Shown piece by piece: positions 1 through 11,689 of a stretch of DNA of 64,000 nt. The stretch covers positions 1-64,000 of the forward strand of contig JADZEK010000050.1 in assembly GCA_020850595.1 (NCBI GenBank). Direction: 5' to 3'. The position numbers and the translations under genes were made by a program. The DNA is from Anaerolineales bacterium. GTDB taxonomy: Bacteria > Chloroflexota > Anaerolineae > Anaerolineales > UBA6663. The number at the start of each line of letters is the position of its first letter. The first letter of the stretch is position 1. The notes under the pieces are model-generated. The model was not told where the DNA came from, made no database searches, and saw nothing but the letters and a program-made list of their open reading frames with translations.

Positions 1-125
1 GCCTGCTGCTTGAGCGCCAGCACCTTGGTGATCGCCGCCGTCAGCGTGGTCTTGCCGTGGTCAATGTGCCCAATCGTCCCCACGTTCAGGTGCGGCTTGC
101 TGCGGTCGAATTTCTCTTTTGCCAT
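1..125 (-). CDS. tuf: Elongation factor Tu, N-terminal part (cut by window edge)
   Basis: Reading the minus strand from an ATG at 125 gives a protein starting [17 protein letters not shown] and then the P-loop GHIDHGKT, the classic EF-Tu start. EF-Tu delivers aminoacyl-tRNA to the ribosome as a GTP complex. Only about 41 residues are inside the window; the remainder lies beyond position 1. It is the last visible gene of the rpsL-rpsG-fusA-tuf (str) operon, 78 bases after fusA. A purine-rich stretch precedes the ATG but there is no strong Shine-Dalgarno core. Identity is secure despite truncation. Confidence 0.95.
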   Translation of the reverse strand, partial: MAKEKFDRSKPHLNVGTIGHIDHGKTTLTAAITKVLALKQQ

Positions 126-203
126 GTGTTCGTCTCGCTCTCTTCTTCCGGCTCAACCCCGGCGCGGCACAACGGCGGCGGCGGGCAGACATGACCAGAT
201 AAC

Positions 204-2300
204 TTAGCGCCGTCCTTTGGCCCCGCCGGCGTTGCCCTTCAGGGCTTCTTCGGCCAGGTTCTGCGGCAGCTGCTGATAGTGATGGAATTCCATGGTGTAC
301 ACGCCGCGCCCCTGGGTCATCGAGCGCAGTTCGGTGGCGTAGCCGAACATCTCGGCCAGCGGCACCTTGGCCCGGATGGCCTGGGTGTTCTGGCGCTGCT
401 CCATGCCTTCCACCGCGCCGCGCCGCGCCGACAGGTCGCCCAGCACGTCGCCCATGAACTCTTCGGGCACAACCACTTCGACGGCCATGATCGGCTCTTG
501 CAGCACCGCCCCGCCCTTGGCCATGCCTTCCTTGAAGGCCATCGAGCCGGCCGTCTTGAACGCCATTTCGTTCGAGTCGACGTCGTGCGATGAGCCGTCG
601 TACAGGCTCACGGCGATGTCGGTGACCGGGTAGCCGCCGACGATGCCGCTCTCGGCCGCTTCGCGGATGCCTTTTTCGGTGGGGTTGATGAATTCCTTCG
701 GGATTGCCCCGCCGACGATGTCATTGCTGAAGGTGATGCCGGAGCCGGGCACGCCGGGGGTCATGGCGATGACCACGTGGGCATACTGGCCGCGGCCGCC
801 GCTCTGCTTGGCGAACTTCAGGTCCACCTTGGGCACGGCGCGGGTGATGCTCTCGCGATAGGCTACCCGCGGTTTGCCCACGTTGGCCTGCACCCGAAAC
901 TCGCGCAGCATGCGGTCTACCAGCACCTCCAGGTGCAGTTCGCCCATGCCTTTGATGATGGTCTGGCCGGTGGTTTCGTCGCTCTGGACGTGGAAGGTGG
1001 GGTCTTCTTCGGCCAACTTGCGCAGGGCTTCGCCCATCTTCTCTTGATCCACGGAGGTCTTCGGCTCCACCGCCACCGAGATGACCGGGTCGGGGAAGGT
1101 AATGGCTTCGAGCACCAGCGGGTCGTCCATGTCGGTGAGGGTCTCGCCGGTGAAGGTGTCTTTGAGGGCCAGCACGGCGGCAATGTCGCCGGCTTCGACC
1201 TTCTCTACGTCTTCGCGGCGGTCGGCGTACATGCGGATCAGGCGGCCGATGCGCTCGCGCTTGTTCTTGTTCGAGTTGAGCACGGTGGTGCCCGTGCTGA
1301 TGGCGCCCGAGTAAACCCGGAAGTAGGCCAGCCGGCCGACGTAGGGGTCAGACACGATCTTGAAGACTAGCGCGGCCAGGGAGGCGGTGGGGTCGGCCGG
1401 GCGCGTTTCTTCGCTGCCGTCCGAAGGGCGCGTGCCTTTCACGGCCGGGATGTCGAGCGGCGAAGGCAGGTAATCCACCACAGCGTCGAGCATCGGCTGG
1501 ACGCCCTTATTGCGCAGCGACGAGCCGCAAAAAACGGCCGTGGCTTTGTTAGCCAGGATGGCCCGGCGCAGGGCGGCCTTCAGCTCGGCTTCGGTCAGCG
1601 TTTCGCCTTCCAGGTACTTGAGCGTCAGTTCATCGTCGGTTTCGGCGATGGCCTCCAGCATGGTGCTGCGGGCTTCGGCCACGGCCTCGGCCATGTCGGC
1701 GGGCACGTCGCCTTCTTCCATTTTCGTGCCCATGTCGTCCACCCACAGGATGGCTTTGTTCCGCAGCAGGTCAACCACGCCCTTGAAACCGGCTTCGGTT
1801 CCAATGGGCAGCTGCATGGGGATGGCCTTGGCGCCCAGGCGGTCGCGGATGGTTTGCAGTGAACGCAGGAAGTCGGCGCCGACCCGGTCCATCTTGTTAA
1901 TGAAGCAAATGCGCGGGACTTCATAGCGGTCGGCCTGGCGCCAGACGGTTTCGCTTTGCGGCTCTACGCCTTGGACGCCGTCGAACACGACCACGCCGCC
2001 GTCGAGCACGCGCAGCGAACGCTGCACCTCGACGGTGAAGTCAATGTGGCCGGGGGTGTCAATCAGATTGAAAAGGTGCCCCTTCCACTCGGCGGTGACG
2101 GCCGCCGAGACAATGGTGATGCCGCGCTCGCGCTCCTGCACCATCCAGTCGGTGACGGTTGTGCCTTCGTCTACCGACCCGATGCGGTGCGTCTTCCCGG
2201 TGTAGAAGAGCACCCGTTCGGTGGTGGTGGTTTTGCCGGCATCAATGTGAGCGATGATGCCGATATTGCGAACTTTCTCCAGCGGAAATTTCTCGGGCAT
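204..2300 (-). CDS. fusA: Elongation factor G
   Basis: 698-residue translational GTPase that drives ribosomal translocation and, with RRF, ribosome recycling. The G domain is at the N terminus, with P-loop GHIDAGKTT (about residues 17-25), switch [10 protein letters not shown] and the guanine-specificity motif NKMD. The remaining length covers domains II to V, which is full length for EF-G. The C terminus carries a short basic glycine-rich tail. It sits between rpsG and tuf in the usual str-operon order, with 81 bases to rpsG. No unusual substitution was noticed in the motifs read. The EF-G-like paralogues (fusA2/EF-G2) would not normally sit in this operon, so the standard translocase is the best call. 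Confidence 0.97.
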   Translation of the reverse strand: MPEKFPLEKVRNIGIIAHIDAGKTTTTERVLFYTGKTHRIGSVDEGTTVTDWMVQERERGITIVSAAVTAEWKGHLFNLIDTPGHIDFTVEVQRSLRVLDGGVVVFDGVQGVEPQSETVWRQADRYEVPRICFINKMDRVGADFLRSLQTIRDRLGAKAIPMQLPIGTEAGFKGVVDLLRNKAILWVDDMGTKMEEGDVPADMAEAVAEARSTMLEAIAETDDELTLKYLEGETLTEAELKAALRRAILANKATAVFCGSSLRNKGVQPMLDAVVDYLPSPLDIPAVKGTRPSDGSEETRPADPTASLAALVFKIVSDPYVGRLAYFRVYSGAISTGTTVLNSNKNKRERIGRLIRMYADRREDVEKVEAGDIAAVLALKDTFTGETLTDMDDPLVLEAITFPDPVISVAVEPKTSVDQEKMGEALRKLAEEDPTFHVQSDETTGQTIIKGMGELHLEVLVDRMLREFRVQANVGKPRVAYRESITRAVPKVDLKFAKQSGGRGQYAHVVIAMTPGVPGSGITFSNDIVGGAIPKEFINPTEKGIREAAESGIVGGYPVTDIAVSLYDGSSHDVDSNEMAFKTAGSMAFKEGMAKGGAVLQEPIMAVEVVVPEEFMGDVLGDLSARRGAVEGMEQRQNTQAIRAKVPLAEMFGYATELRSMTQGRGVYTMEFHHYQQLPQNLAEEALKGNAGGAKGRR

Positions 2301-2381
2301 AGCAACTAACCGACGCGGATTATGCCTGGGACACCGTCAGCAGCGGGGGCTGGATGTATCCATCCACCCCGCCCCAACCAG

Positions 2382-2852
2382 CTACCAGCGATAATGGGCA
2401 AAGGCGCGGTTCGCCTCGGCCATTTTGTGCGTCTCTTCCTTTCGCTTGACAGCCGCGCCGGTGTTGTTCGCGGCGTCGAGCAGCTCGTTGGCCATTTTCT
2501 CGGCCATGGACTTTCCGGCGCGGGTGCGGGCCGCGGCCAGCAGCCAGCGCATGGCTAGCGCCAGGCGGCGGTCAGACGCTACTTCCACCGGCACCTGGTA
2601 GGTGGCGCCGCCCACGCGGCGCGGCTTGACTTCGATCAGCGGTGAAACGTTTTTCAACGCCTGATCGAACACTTCCATCGGCTCGCGCTTGGCGCGCTCG
2701 CCGAGCAAATCCAGCGAGTCATACATCACCGTGGTGGCGACGCTCTTCTTGCCGTCGCGCATCATGCGGTTGATGAATTCCTGCACCACCGGGCTGTGAT
2801 ACTTCGCGTCAGCCGGGGTTACCCGTTTGGCAGGCCGTGTGCGTCGTGACAT
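2382..2852 (-). CDS. rpsG: 30S ribosomal protein S7
   Basis: 156-residue S7, the primary 16S rRNA-binding protein that nucleates the 30S head. It begins [10 protein letters not shown] and contains the conserved blocks [21 protein letters not shown] and [10 protein letters not shown]; it ends in HYRW. I chose the ATG at 2852 over the in-frame TTG at 2855 because an AGGAG box (2860-2864) lies 7 bases upstream of the ATG. It lies 96 bases after rpsL in the same operon. In E. coli S7 represses the str operon through the rpsL-rpsG spacer; whether that holds here cannot be told from sequence alone. Confidence 0.97.
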   Translation of the reverse strand: MSRRTRPAKRVTPADAKYHSPVVQEFINRMMRDGKKSVATTVMYDSLDLLGERAKREPMEVFDQALKNVSPLIEVKPRRVGGATYQVPVEVASDRRLALAMRWLLAAARTRAGKSMAEKMANELLDAANNTGAAVKRKEETHKMAEANRAFAHYRW

Positions 2853-2948
2853 CAATCAACTCCTAGTGCCAGTTTCGATCTGCGCAGGCGTGATAACGGG
2901 CCGCCGGGCTGTGAACGACCAACCCATTGACCCGTTAATTAGCCCGAA

Positions 2949-3392
2949 TTACTTCTTGGCGGGGGCCGCCGCGCCGGCTTTGGGCCGCTTGCCGCCGTAC
3001 TTCGAGCGGCTCTGGCGGCGGGCCTCGACGCCGGTGGTGTCGAGTGTGCCGCGCACAATGTGGTAGCGCACGCCCGGCAGGTCTTTGACACGGCCGCCGC
3101 GCACCAGCACCACCGAGTGCTCTTGTAGCGAGTGCCCTTCGCCCGGAATGTAGGCTGTCACTTCCAGCCCGTTGCTAAGGCGCACGCGGGCCACCTTGCG
3201 CAGCGCCGAGTTCGGCTTCTTGGGGGTCTGGGTGCGGACCACGGTGCACACCCCGCGCTTCTGCGGCGCGCCCTTGGGCTGCTGGGTGCGCTTCTGCTTG
3301 GCGATGTTCAGGGTGTACTGGAGCGCGGGGGCCTTGCTCTTGACCTTCTTGGCCTTGCGCCCTTTGCGGACGAGTTGATTAATAGTAGGCAC
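2949..3392 (-). CDS. rpsL: 30S ribosomal protein S12
   Basis: 147-residue S12, the decoding-centre protein. The signature [17 protein letters not shown] and the loop [18 protein letters not shown] are present, with the lysines whose mutation gives streptomycin resistance in other bacteria in their wild-type state. The usual S12 is about 124-140 residues; here a short Ala/Lys/Pro-rich C-terminal tail extends it. The start is a GTG at 3392, preceded by AGGAG about 10 bases upstream; an overlapping ATG in the leader is out of frame. It is the first gene of the str operon, which has its own promoter (3610-3639), separate from rpoB. Confidence 0.97.
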   Translation of the reverse strand: MPTINQLVRKGRKAKKVKSKAPALQYTLNIAKQKRTQQPKGAPQKRGVCTVVRTQTPKKPNSALRKVARVRLSNGLEVTAYIPGEGHSLQEHSVVLVRGGRVKDLPGVRYHIVRGTLDTTGVEARRQSRSKYGGKRPKAGAAAPAKK

Positions 3393-3453
3393 GCTCGTTC
3401 ATCTCCTGCATACACACAGCCATTGGTTTTGAATGCGGTGGGCGCCGCTCATC

Positions 3454-3473
3454 CGGCGCGGAAACCCGCGCCG
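3454..3473 (-). promoter_or_regulatory. Leader hairpin 2 of the str operon
   Basis: An 8-bp perfect stem (CGGCGCGG at 3454-3461 with CCGCGCCG at 3466-3473) closes a four-base loop, about 60 bases before the rpsL start. No U-tract follows on either strand, so it is not a plain intrinsic terminator. It may be a structural or regulatory element of the str leader; its function is unknown. Confidence 0.45.
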
Positions 3474-3509
3474 CGCGCGCTAGAACTGCGCGTGTGTTTG
3501 GCACTAAGG

Positions 3510-3539
3510 GAGGCCACCGTATTAGTCTCCGGTGGCCTC
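3510..3539 (-). promoter_or_regulatory. Leader hairpin 1 of the str operon
   Basis: A perfect 10-bp inverted repeat, GAGGCCACCG (3510-3519) with CGGTGGCCTC (3530-3539), encloses a 10-base loop. It lies between the str promoter (3610-3639) and rpsL. There is no U-run after the stem. It could be a binding site for an autoregulatory ribosomal protein, an attenuator or an RNA-stability element; this is inference. Confidence 0.5.
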
Positions 3540-3609
3540 ACCCTGGACTATCCGTATTCAACTCGCGGGGGCCAGATGCCTCCGCGGCCTGATATGCTCA
3601 AGGACGGTC

Positions 3610-3639
3610 AGTTTACCATACGGTTTGTGCGGCTGTCAA
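3610..3639 (-). promoter_or_regulatory. Promoter of the str operon (rpsL-rpsG-fusA-tuf)
   Basis: On the minus strand a perfect -35 box TTGACA (3634-3639) is followed after 18 bases by TAAACT (3610-3615), close to TATAAT. It lies downstream of the rpoB terminator and upstream of the two leader hairpins, so the str operon appears to be transcribed independently of rpoB with a leader of roughly 210 bases. Confidence 0.7.
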
Positions 3640-3721
3640 GGCTATGCGCCGCGCTTCGGCCGGAATTCATGGCGCTTCTGTGCTATTGTTCCGTCCTTCT
3701 CAAGCCGCGCCGGCCCCAGGC

Positions 3722-3758
3722 AAAAAAGGGGGCCGGCGCTGTGATGGCGGCCGGCCCC
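3722..3758 (-). terminator. Strong intrinsic terminator of rpoB
   Basis: On the minus strand a 9-bp GC stem, GGGGCCGGC paired with GCCGGCCCC, has a 12-base loop and is followed by CTTTTTT. It begins 27 bases after the rpoB stop codon. It has the form of a textbook Rho-independent terminator and separates rpoB from the str operon. Confidence 0.9.
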
Positions 3759-3784
3759 GGAAGCGCTCGCGGTGGGCGCCGGCT

Positions 3785-7684
<3,900 letters not shown>

Positions 7685-7772
7685 TCTCAAACTCCCGGCC
7701 CCGCTGGTCGAGGCCTGCTAGAGAGTACCGCGATGGGTACGACAAAGCCGGGGGGCTTTTTGCGAAGTGGTT

Positions 7773-7801
7773 ATTATATGCGTTGGCGCGTTGGCCGTCA
7801 A
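7773..7801 (-). promoter_or_regulatory. Proximal promoter of rpoB
   Basis: On the minus strand TTGACG (7796-7801), a 17-base spacer and a perfect TATAAT (7773-7778) form a near-consensus housekeeping promoter, about 90 bases upstream of the rpoB start codon. The leader that follows contains a small GGCTTT/AAAGCC hairpin (about 7744-7759). Confidence 0.85.
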
Positions 7802-7833
7802 TGGGCAATTTGCGCTGGACAGCAAAACAGCCG

Positions 7834-7889
7834 GGACCAAACCGACCAGCGGCCTGCCCATTGCGGGCGGCCCTAGTCGGCCGGGGTCC
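7834..7889. promoter_or_regulatory. Nested inverted repeats in the upstream rpoB leader
   Basis: Three nested complementary pairs lie in order: GGACC (7834-7838) with GGTCC (7885-7889), CCGAC (7842-7846) with GTCGG (7876-7880), and GGCC (7851-7854) with GGCC (7869-7872). A transcript from the distal promoter (7956-7964) would carry this structure; one from the proximal promoter would not. Role unknown. The 7802-7991 stretch otherwise shows no gene. Confidence 0.4.
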
Positions 7890-7955
7890 GGCCGAGTGTG
7901 GGTTTATGACGTTCCCGTTAGCGCCGCCACCCTCTCGGTCGCCACGGATGGGGCG

Positions 7956-7964
7956 ATTATAGCA
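7956..7964 (-). promoter_or_regulatory. Distal extended -10 promoter candidate for rpoB
   Basis: On the minus strand the sequence TGC-TATAAT is a consensus extended -10 element, about 275 bases upstream of the rpoB start. No good -35 is seen. It would give a long structured leader. Confidence 0.45.
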
Positions 7965-7991
7965 CAGCCGCGCCGGTTCTGCCTAGCGGCG

Positions 7992-8432
7992 CTAGAGTTG
8001 CGCCGGCTCCGGCCCTAGCGCCGACGCGGGGGCGGGCACGCGCGCCTTGCCCCAGGGCATGGCGCGCGCGCCGGCCCGCGCCGTGCGGTAGGTGACCAGC
8101 CCCAGGCCCAGCAGCGCCACCGCCCCGCTGATGCCGGCAATCCATAGCCGGCGCTGTTCTTTCTCACGCCGGCGCGTTGCTTCGGCGGCCGGCGCGGCCA
8201 GGTCGAGCTGGGCGCGCAGATCGGCGGCGAAGCCGAGGCGCGGCGCGACCGCCGGCATGGCGGCGTGCAGCCGCCGGGCCAGGTCCATCAGCCCCGCCAG
8301 GTCGCCCTGCTCCGGCTCGGCGCTTGTCGCCAGCAGTTCGGCGCTGCGGTCTACCCCGGCCAGCAGCCCGGTCACGTGCCGGCTTAGTAGTTCCGCGCTT
8401 TCCTCGGGTTCAGTCGTGTGCGGCCCAGCCAT
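7992..8432 (-). CDS. Small single-pass membrane protein, unknown function
   Basis: 146 residues. The N-terminal ~90 residues are acidic and alanine/leucine-rich, probably helical (DLARRLHAAMPAVAPRL and similar). A basic segment RRREKEQRRL then precedes one transmembrane helix (IAGISGAVALLGLGLVTY, about residues 97-114), and a short Pro/Ala-rich tail follows. The pattern suggests a helical domain anchored by one helix. I do not recognise a family. It starts 5 bases after the degV stop, with AGGA 4 bases before its ATG, so it is the last gene of the sigma-degV operon. Codon use matches the neighbours. Confidence 0.7.
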   Translation of the reverse strand: MAGPHTTEPEESAELLSRHVTGLLAGVDRSAELLATSAEPEQGDLAGLMDLARRLHAAMPAVAPRLGFAADLRAQLDLAAPAAEATRRREKEQRRLWIAGISGAVALLGLGLVTYRTARAGARAMPWGKARVPAPASALGPEPAQL

Positions 8433-8437
8433 GGTTC

Positions 8438-9292
8438 CTACCCTTCAACGTAATAAGCCAGGCCGACCGTGCCCGGCCCGGTGTGGGTGGCCACCGTGGG
8501 GCTGGCCTCGGCCATGACGCCTTCCACGGCGTTCAGGCGCTCCTTGGCGGCGGCTAAGACGCCGGCCGCCTCGGCGGCTGCGGCGGCATGGATGGTGGCC
8601 AGATGCACCTTGCCGCGCCCAGCCGTCTGCTCGGCGATGATGTCGAGCACGCGGTCGAGCGCCTTTTTCTTCGAGCGCACGCGCTCGACCGGCTCCACGC
8701 GCCCGTCGCGCAGCTCTAGGATGGGCTTCATATCCAGCAGCCCACCCAGAAACGCCTGCGCGCCGCCAATGCGCCCGCCGCGCCGCAGGTATTCGAGTGT
8801 TTCCACGGTGAACACCAACCCCACCCGCGGGATAGCCGCTTTGGCCGCCGCGACCACCTCGGCCAGCGGCTGGCCGGCCTCGGCCGCCCGCGCCGCTGCG
8901 AGCAGCACGAAGCCGAGCGCCATGGCGGTCGCGTTTGAGTCAATGACGGTGATGTCTTTGTCGGGCAGCATGGCCCGCGCCTGCTCGGCCGCGGAGAAGG
9001 TCCCCGAGAGCTTGTGCGAAAGATGAATGCCGATGACGTGCGGGGCGGCCTCGGCCGCCTTGGCGTAGTGGTCGCGGAATTCGCCAATCGAGGCCACGGC
9101 CGTCGTCGGCTGCACAGGGTCGGTCTTCAGGCGCTCGAAGAACTCGCTCGACGAGATGTCCACGCCGTCGCGGTAGGCTTTGGTGCCCCAGTTGACCACG
9201 TTGGGCACGACGGTGATGGCGTATTGCTCCACGAGGTCTTTGGGCAGATACGCGGTGGAGTCGGTGACGAAGGCGACGGCGCGCTGGCTCAT
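8438..9292 (-). CDS. DegV family fatty-acid-binding protein
   Basis: 284 residues with the two-domain DegV fold. The N-terminal motif VAFVTDSTAYLP, the DGVDIS segment, a TTAVAS-type loop, IHLSHKLSGTFSAA and the LEYLRRGGRIG segment are family hallmarks. DegV/FakB proteins bind a fatty acid and, in Firmicutes, present it to the FakA kinase for phosphorylation. No fakA-like kinase is in the window, so the exact role here is open. The ATG at 9292 overlaps the stop of the upstream sigma factor by 4 bases, which implies translational coupling. Confidence 0.9.
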   Translation of the reverse strand: MSQRAVAFVTDSTAYLPKDLVEQYAITVVPNVVNWGTKAYRDGVDISSSEFFERLKTDPVQPTTAVASIGEFRDHYAKAAEAAPHVIGIHLSHKLSGTFSAAEQARAMLPDKDITVIDSNATAMALGFVLLAAARAAEAGQPLAEVVAAAKAAIPRVGLVFTVETLEYLRRGGRIGGAQAFLGGLLDMKPILELRDGRVEPVERVRSKKKALDRVLDIIAEQTAGRGKVHLATIHAAAAAEAAGVLAAAKERLNAVEGVMAEASPTVATHTGPGTVGLAYYVEG

Positions 9293-9951
9293 GCTGGCTC
9301 CTTGACTGAGGGGGAAGAAGGTGAGTGTGGGTGCGCGCCGGTGTGTGGCGGCGCGGTAGGTTTTGTCAGGTCATTCCGCAAAACCAGCAGCGTGCGGTGA
9401 AACAGGCTCTTCACGGCGCCTTCGCTCCGGTTGAGCACCTGCCCAATCTCGGCGTTAGAGAGGCGTTCGACAAACTTCAGCACCAGCAATTGCTGGCGCT
9501 CGGGTGACAGCCGCCGGACGGCCGCCAGCAGCCGGTCCTGCTCCTCGCGTGTCTCGACGGCCAGTTCGGGCGCCTCGGTGCGCAGCGCCTGCCAATCTTG
9601 GCGGGCCGCTTCGTGCAACGGCAACAACTGCCGGCGGCCCTGGTCGCGGTGCCAGTTGGCCACCAGGTTGTGGGCGATGCGGTACAGCCAGGCCGAAAAC
9701 GGCAGCCCGCGCGAGGTGTAGCGGTCTAGGCTCACCAGCGCGCGCTGGAATACTTTGGCGGTCAGGTCCTCGGCGTCATGCACGTTGCCGGTGCGGTAGT
9801 ACACATAGTTATAAATTTTCTGCACGTAGCGCTCATAGAGCGCCCCAAACGCCTGCGGATTGGTCTTGGCCTGCGCGACCAGCCCGGCCTCGTCCTCAAA
9901 ATCAGCCAACCGCTCCGTCCCTACTGGCGCAGGATGTATCTCGTAAAACAC
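9289..9951 (-). CDS. ECF-type RNA polymerase sigma factor
   Basis: 220 residues. Region 2 (FGALYERYVQKIYNYVYYRTGNVHDAEDLTAKVF) and region 4 (LSPERQQLLVLKFVERLSNAEIGQVLNRSEGAVKSLFHR, with a helix-turn-helix) are clear, joined by a linker without region 3, which is the ECF (sigma-70 family group 4) layout. The start is GTG at 9951 with AGGAG about 6 bases upstream. The next gene is degV rather than an anti-sigma factor; no anti-sigma gene is near. A TATACT -10 candidate lies upstream (9995-10000) with the heptad repeat occupying the -35 zone. Regulation is therefore unclear. Confidence 0.9.
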   Translation of the reverse strand: MFYEIHPAPVGTERLADFEDEAGLVAQAKTNPQAFGALYERYVQKIYNYVYYRTGNVHDAEDLTAKVFQRALVSLDRYTSRGLPFSAWLYRIAHNLVANWHRDQGRRQLLPLHEAARQDWQALRTEAPELAVETREEQDRLLAAVRRLSPERQQLLVLKFVERLSNAEIGQVLNRSEGAVKSLFHRTLLVLRNDLTKPTAPPHTGAHPHSPSSPSVKEPA

Positions 9952-9994
9952 CCGCGGCTCCTAAAAGTTGCGGCCTGCCCCCTTTCAGCCACGC

Positions 9995-10000
9995 AGTATA
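9995..10000 (-). promoter_or_regulatory. Candidate -10 element upstream of the sigma factor gene
   Basis: TATACT on the minus strand, about 45 bases before the GTG start. No TTGACA-like -35 is present; the -35 position falls in the start of the 7-bp-periodic repeat. An alternative-sigma or activator-dependent promoter is possible. Confidence 0.35.
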
Positions 10001-10014
10001 GCGTAGATCGAAAA

Positions 10015-10153
10015 TCGGAGGTCGGAGGCGAGAAGTGGGAGGTGAGAGGTGGGAGGGTCGCGGCTGGGAACGTGGGCGCTTGGCTGGCCGAGCTTAACCC
10101 TTCTCCAACCTCTTACCTCTCACCTCTTACCTCTGATCTCCACCCTCCAACCT
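10015..10153. repeat. Degenerate 7-bp-periodic repeat, two arms in inverted orientation
   Basis: The left arm (about 10015-10060) is purine-rich, a run of 7-mers such as TCGGAGG, TGGGAGG, TGAGAGG. The right arm (about 10096-10153) is the pyrimidine-rich complement type: AACCTCT, TACCTCT, CACCTCT, TACCTCT. A non-repeat centre of about 35 bases separates the arms, so the region could fold into a long imperfect hairpin. It lies between the divergent sigma gene and the secreted-protein gene. Related heptad tracts occur at 26754-26815 and 42158-42206. Confidence 0.75.
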
Positions 10154-10168
10154 GCGCTCACGCCTCCG

Positions 10169-10197
10169 TTGACGCTCCCTATCCCGCATGTTATAGT
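10169..10197 (+). promoter_or_regulatory. Promoter of the secreted-protein gene at 10207
   Basis: TTGACG (10169-10174), a 17-base spacer and TATAGT (10192-10197). Only 9 bases separate the -10 box from the ATG, so the mRNA would be leaderless or nearly so. The -35 hexamer is the same as in the rpoB promoter. Confidence 0.75.
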
Positions 10198-10206
10198 CAC
10201 CCCGCC

Positions 10207-10908
10207 ATGGTCGTCAAAAAGGGGCTAATCGGGCTGGCAGCGCTGCTGCTAGCGCTCGCGGCGCTCGGTCGGGGCGTTCTGCCCCGCGCCTATGCGCAAG
10301 ACCAGGGTGTTGCTATTGTCACCTCGCCGCTGGAGGGCGCGCTGCTCAGCGGGCTGGTGCCCATCACGGGCAGCGCCACCCACCCGCAGTTCACGCGCTA
10401 CGAGTTGGCCTTTGGCTATAGCCCCAACCCGACTGACACCTGGTTCTCGCTCCAGGCGCCCGCCACCAGCCAGGTTATCAACGAGGTCTTGGGCCTGTGG
10501 GACACCACCAAGATCACCGACGGCCAATACGTGCTCCGGCTGCGAGTCTTCTATGGCGAGGGTGCCTACCTGGAGACCTTTGTGGCGAATGTGCAGGTGC
10601 AGAACAGCACCCCGGCCGCGCCAACCGACCTGCCCGCTACGGCCGGCCCCACGCCGACCGAGACGCCCGCGCCGACCGCCACGACCCCGCTCATTGAGCT
10701 GCCGCCCACGGCTACCACCGCCCCGGCCGCCGGCGGCGGCGCTGGGCCGAACGACGACGGCGGCGCGCTTATTAACGTGCCGGCCGGGCGCATCAACGTG
10801 GAGATGATCGGCGCGGCCTTTCTCGACGGTGTGCGCCTGACGGCCATTGCGTTTCTGATCCTGGGCGCTTACGCCGGCCTGCGGGCCCTCTTGCGCTGGC
10901 GGCGCTGA
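10207..10908 (+). CDS. Secreted, C-terminally anchored protein of unknown function
   Basis: 233 residues. An N-terminal signal peptide (MVVKKGLIGLAALLLALAAL, likely cleavage near AYAQ) is followed by a beta-rich domain of about 100 residues with the phrase SPLEGALLSGLVPITGSA, typical of Ig-like surface domains. A Pro/Thr linker (about residues 138-175) follows, then a hydrophobic C-terminal helix (IAFLILGAYAGLRALL) and a basic end. The layout suggests an extracellular domain held to the membrane by a single helix. The start was set by the signal peptide and the promoter just upstream; the reading frame remains open further 5' but without coding character. No enzyme motif is seen. Confidence 0.8.
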   Translation: MVVKKGLIGLAALLLALAALGRGVLPRAYAQDQGVAIVTSPLEGALLSGLVPITGSATHPQFTRYELAFGYSPNPTDTWFSLQAPATSQVINEVLGLWDTTKITDGQYVLRLRVFYGEGAYLETFVANVQVQNSTPAAPTDLPATAGPTPTETPAPTATTPLIELPPTATTAPAAGGGAGPNDDGGALINVPAGRINVEMIGAAFLDGVRLTAIAFLILGAYAGLRALLRWRR

Positions 10909-11098
10909 CACTCCGATCTCCGGCGTTGGCCGGCCCGGCGGCCTACGTTCGGGCACGAAAACGCCGGCGTGGATGGGCCGGCCCGGCCGCCCGGGGCGCG
11001 GGCTGTCACAAACGGATTTCGTCCGGCCTGGAGCCGGGCATAGGGCTGGTCGCCGCGACGAGCCCGCGCTAACTTTTAACCGATTTGGTCAGAGGACG

Positions 11099-11689
11099 AT
11101 GCCGCCTGAACGCCACCTGCTGGTGGGCCTGGGGAACCCCGGCCGCGAATACCGCCTGAACCGCCACAACGTCGGCTTCTTGCTGCTCGACCGGCTGGTG
11201 GAAAAGCACAGGCTGCTGGGCTTCACCAAGCGCCAGGGCAAGGCCCTTATCACTTCGGGCGTCATCGCAGGTGTGCCGGTGGTGCTCGCCAAGCCGCAGA
11301 CCTATATGAACCTTTCGGGCGAGGCCGTGAGCGCCCTGGTGCGCTTCTATCAAACGCCGCTCGAGCGCCTGCTGATCAGCTTTGACGAGATTGACCTGCC
11401 GCTCGGCACACTGCGGCTGCGGCCGGAGGGCGGCTCGGCCGGTCACAACGGCATGCGGTCCATCATCGAACAACTGGGCACTGAGCAGTTCCCGCGGTTG
11501 CGCCTGGGCATTGGGCGGCCACCGGGCGTCAAGGCTGCCGCCGGGTACGTCCTGAGGGATTTTCGCGGCGAGGATCTGGAAATCATCACCCTCACCCTTG
11601 ACCGCGCCGCCGACGCCGTCGAGTGTTTCTTGCGCGAGGGCCTGACGACCGCCATGAACCGCTACAACGGGGCGGCCGAGCAGCCATGA
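11099..11689 (+). CDS. pth: Peptidyl-tRNA hydrolase
   Basis: 196 residues. The enzyme cleaves peptidyl-tRNA released by stalled ribosomes. Family motifs are in order: LVGLGNPG (about residues 8-15), catalytic His in RHNVGF (His23), KPQTYMNLSG, the DEIDLPLG segment with the catalytic-site Asp, and GGSAGHNGMRS. The length is normal. The ATG at 11099 has AGAGGA just upstream; the frame is open further 5' but only this start gives a family-like N terminus. The stop overlaps the mfd start (ATGA), so the two are translationally coupled. Confidence 0.95.
   Translation: MPPERHLLVGLGNPGREYRLNRHNVGFLLLDRLVEKHRLLGFTKRQGKALITSGVIAGVPVVLAKPQTYMNLSGEAVSALVRFYQTPLERLLISFDEIDLPLGTLRLRPEGGSAGHNGMRSIIEQLGTEQFPRLRLGIGRPPGVKAAAGYVLRDFRGEDLEIITLTLDRAADAVECFLREGLTTAMNRYNGAAEQP

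Noticed and set aside
7744-7759. Terminator-like hairpin followed by T-run on the plus strand
   Set aside because: No plus-strand gene leads into it; it lies in the rpoB leader on the other strand and has only a short stem.
9778-10206. Upstream extension of the secreted-protein frame
   Set aside because: It crosses the sigma gene on the other strand and the heptad repeat; the signal peptide and promoter set the start at 10207.
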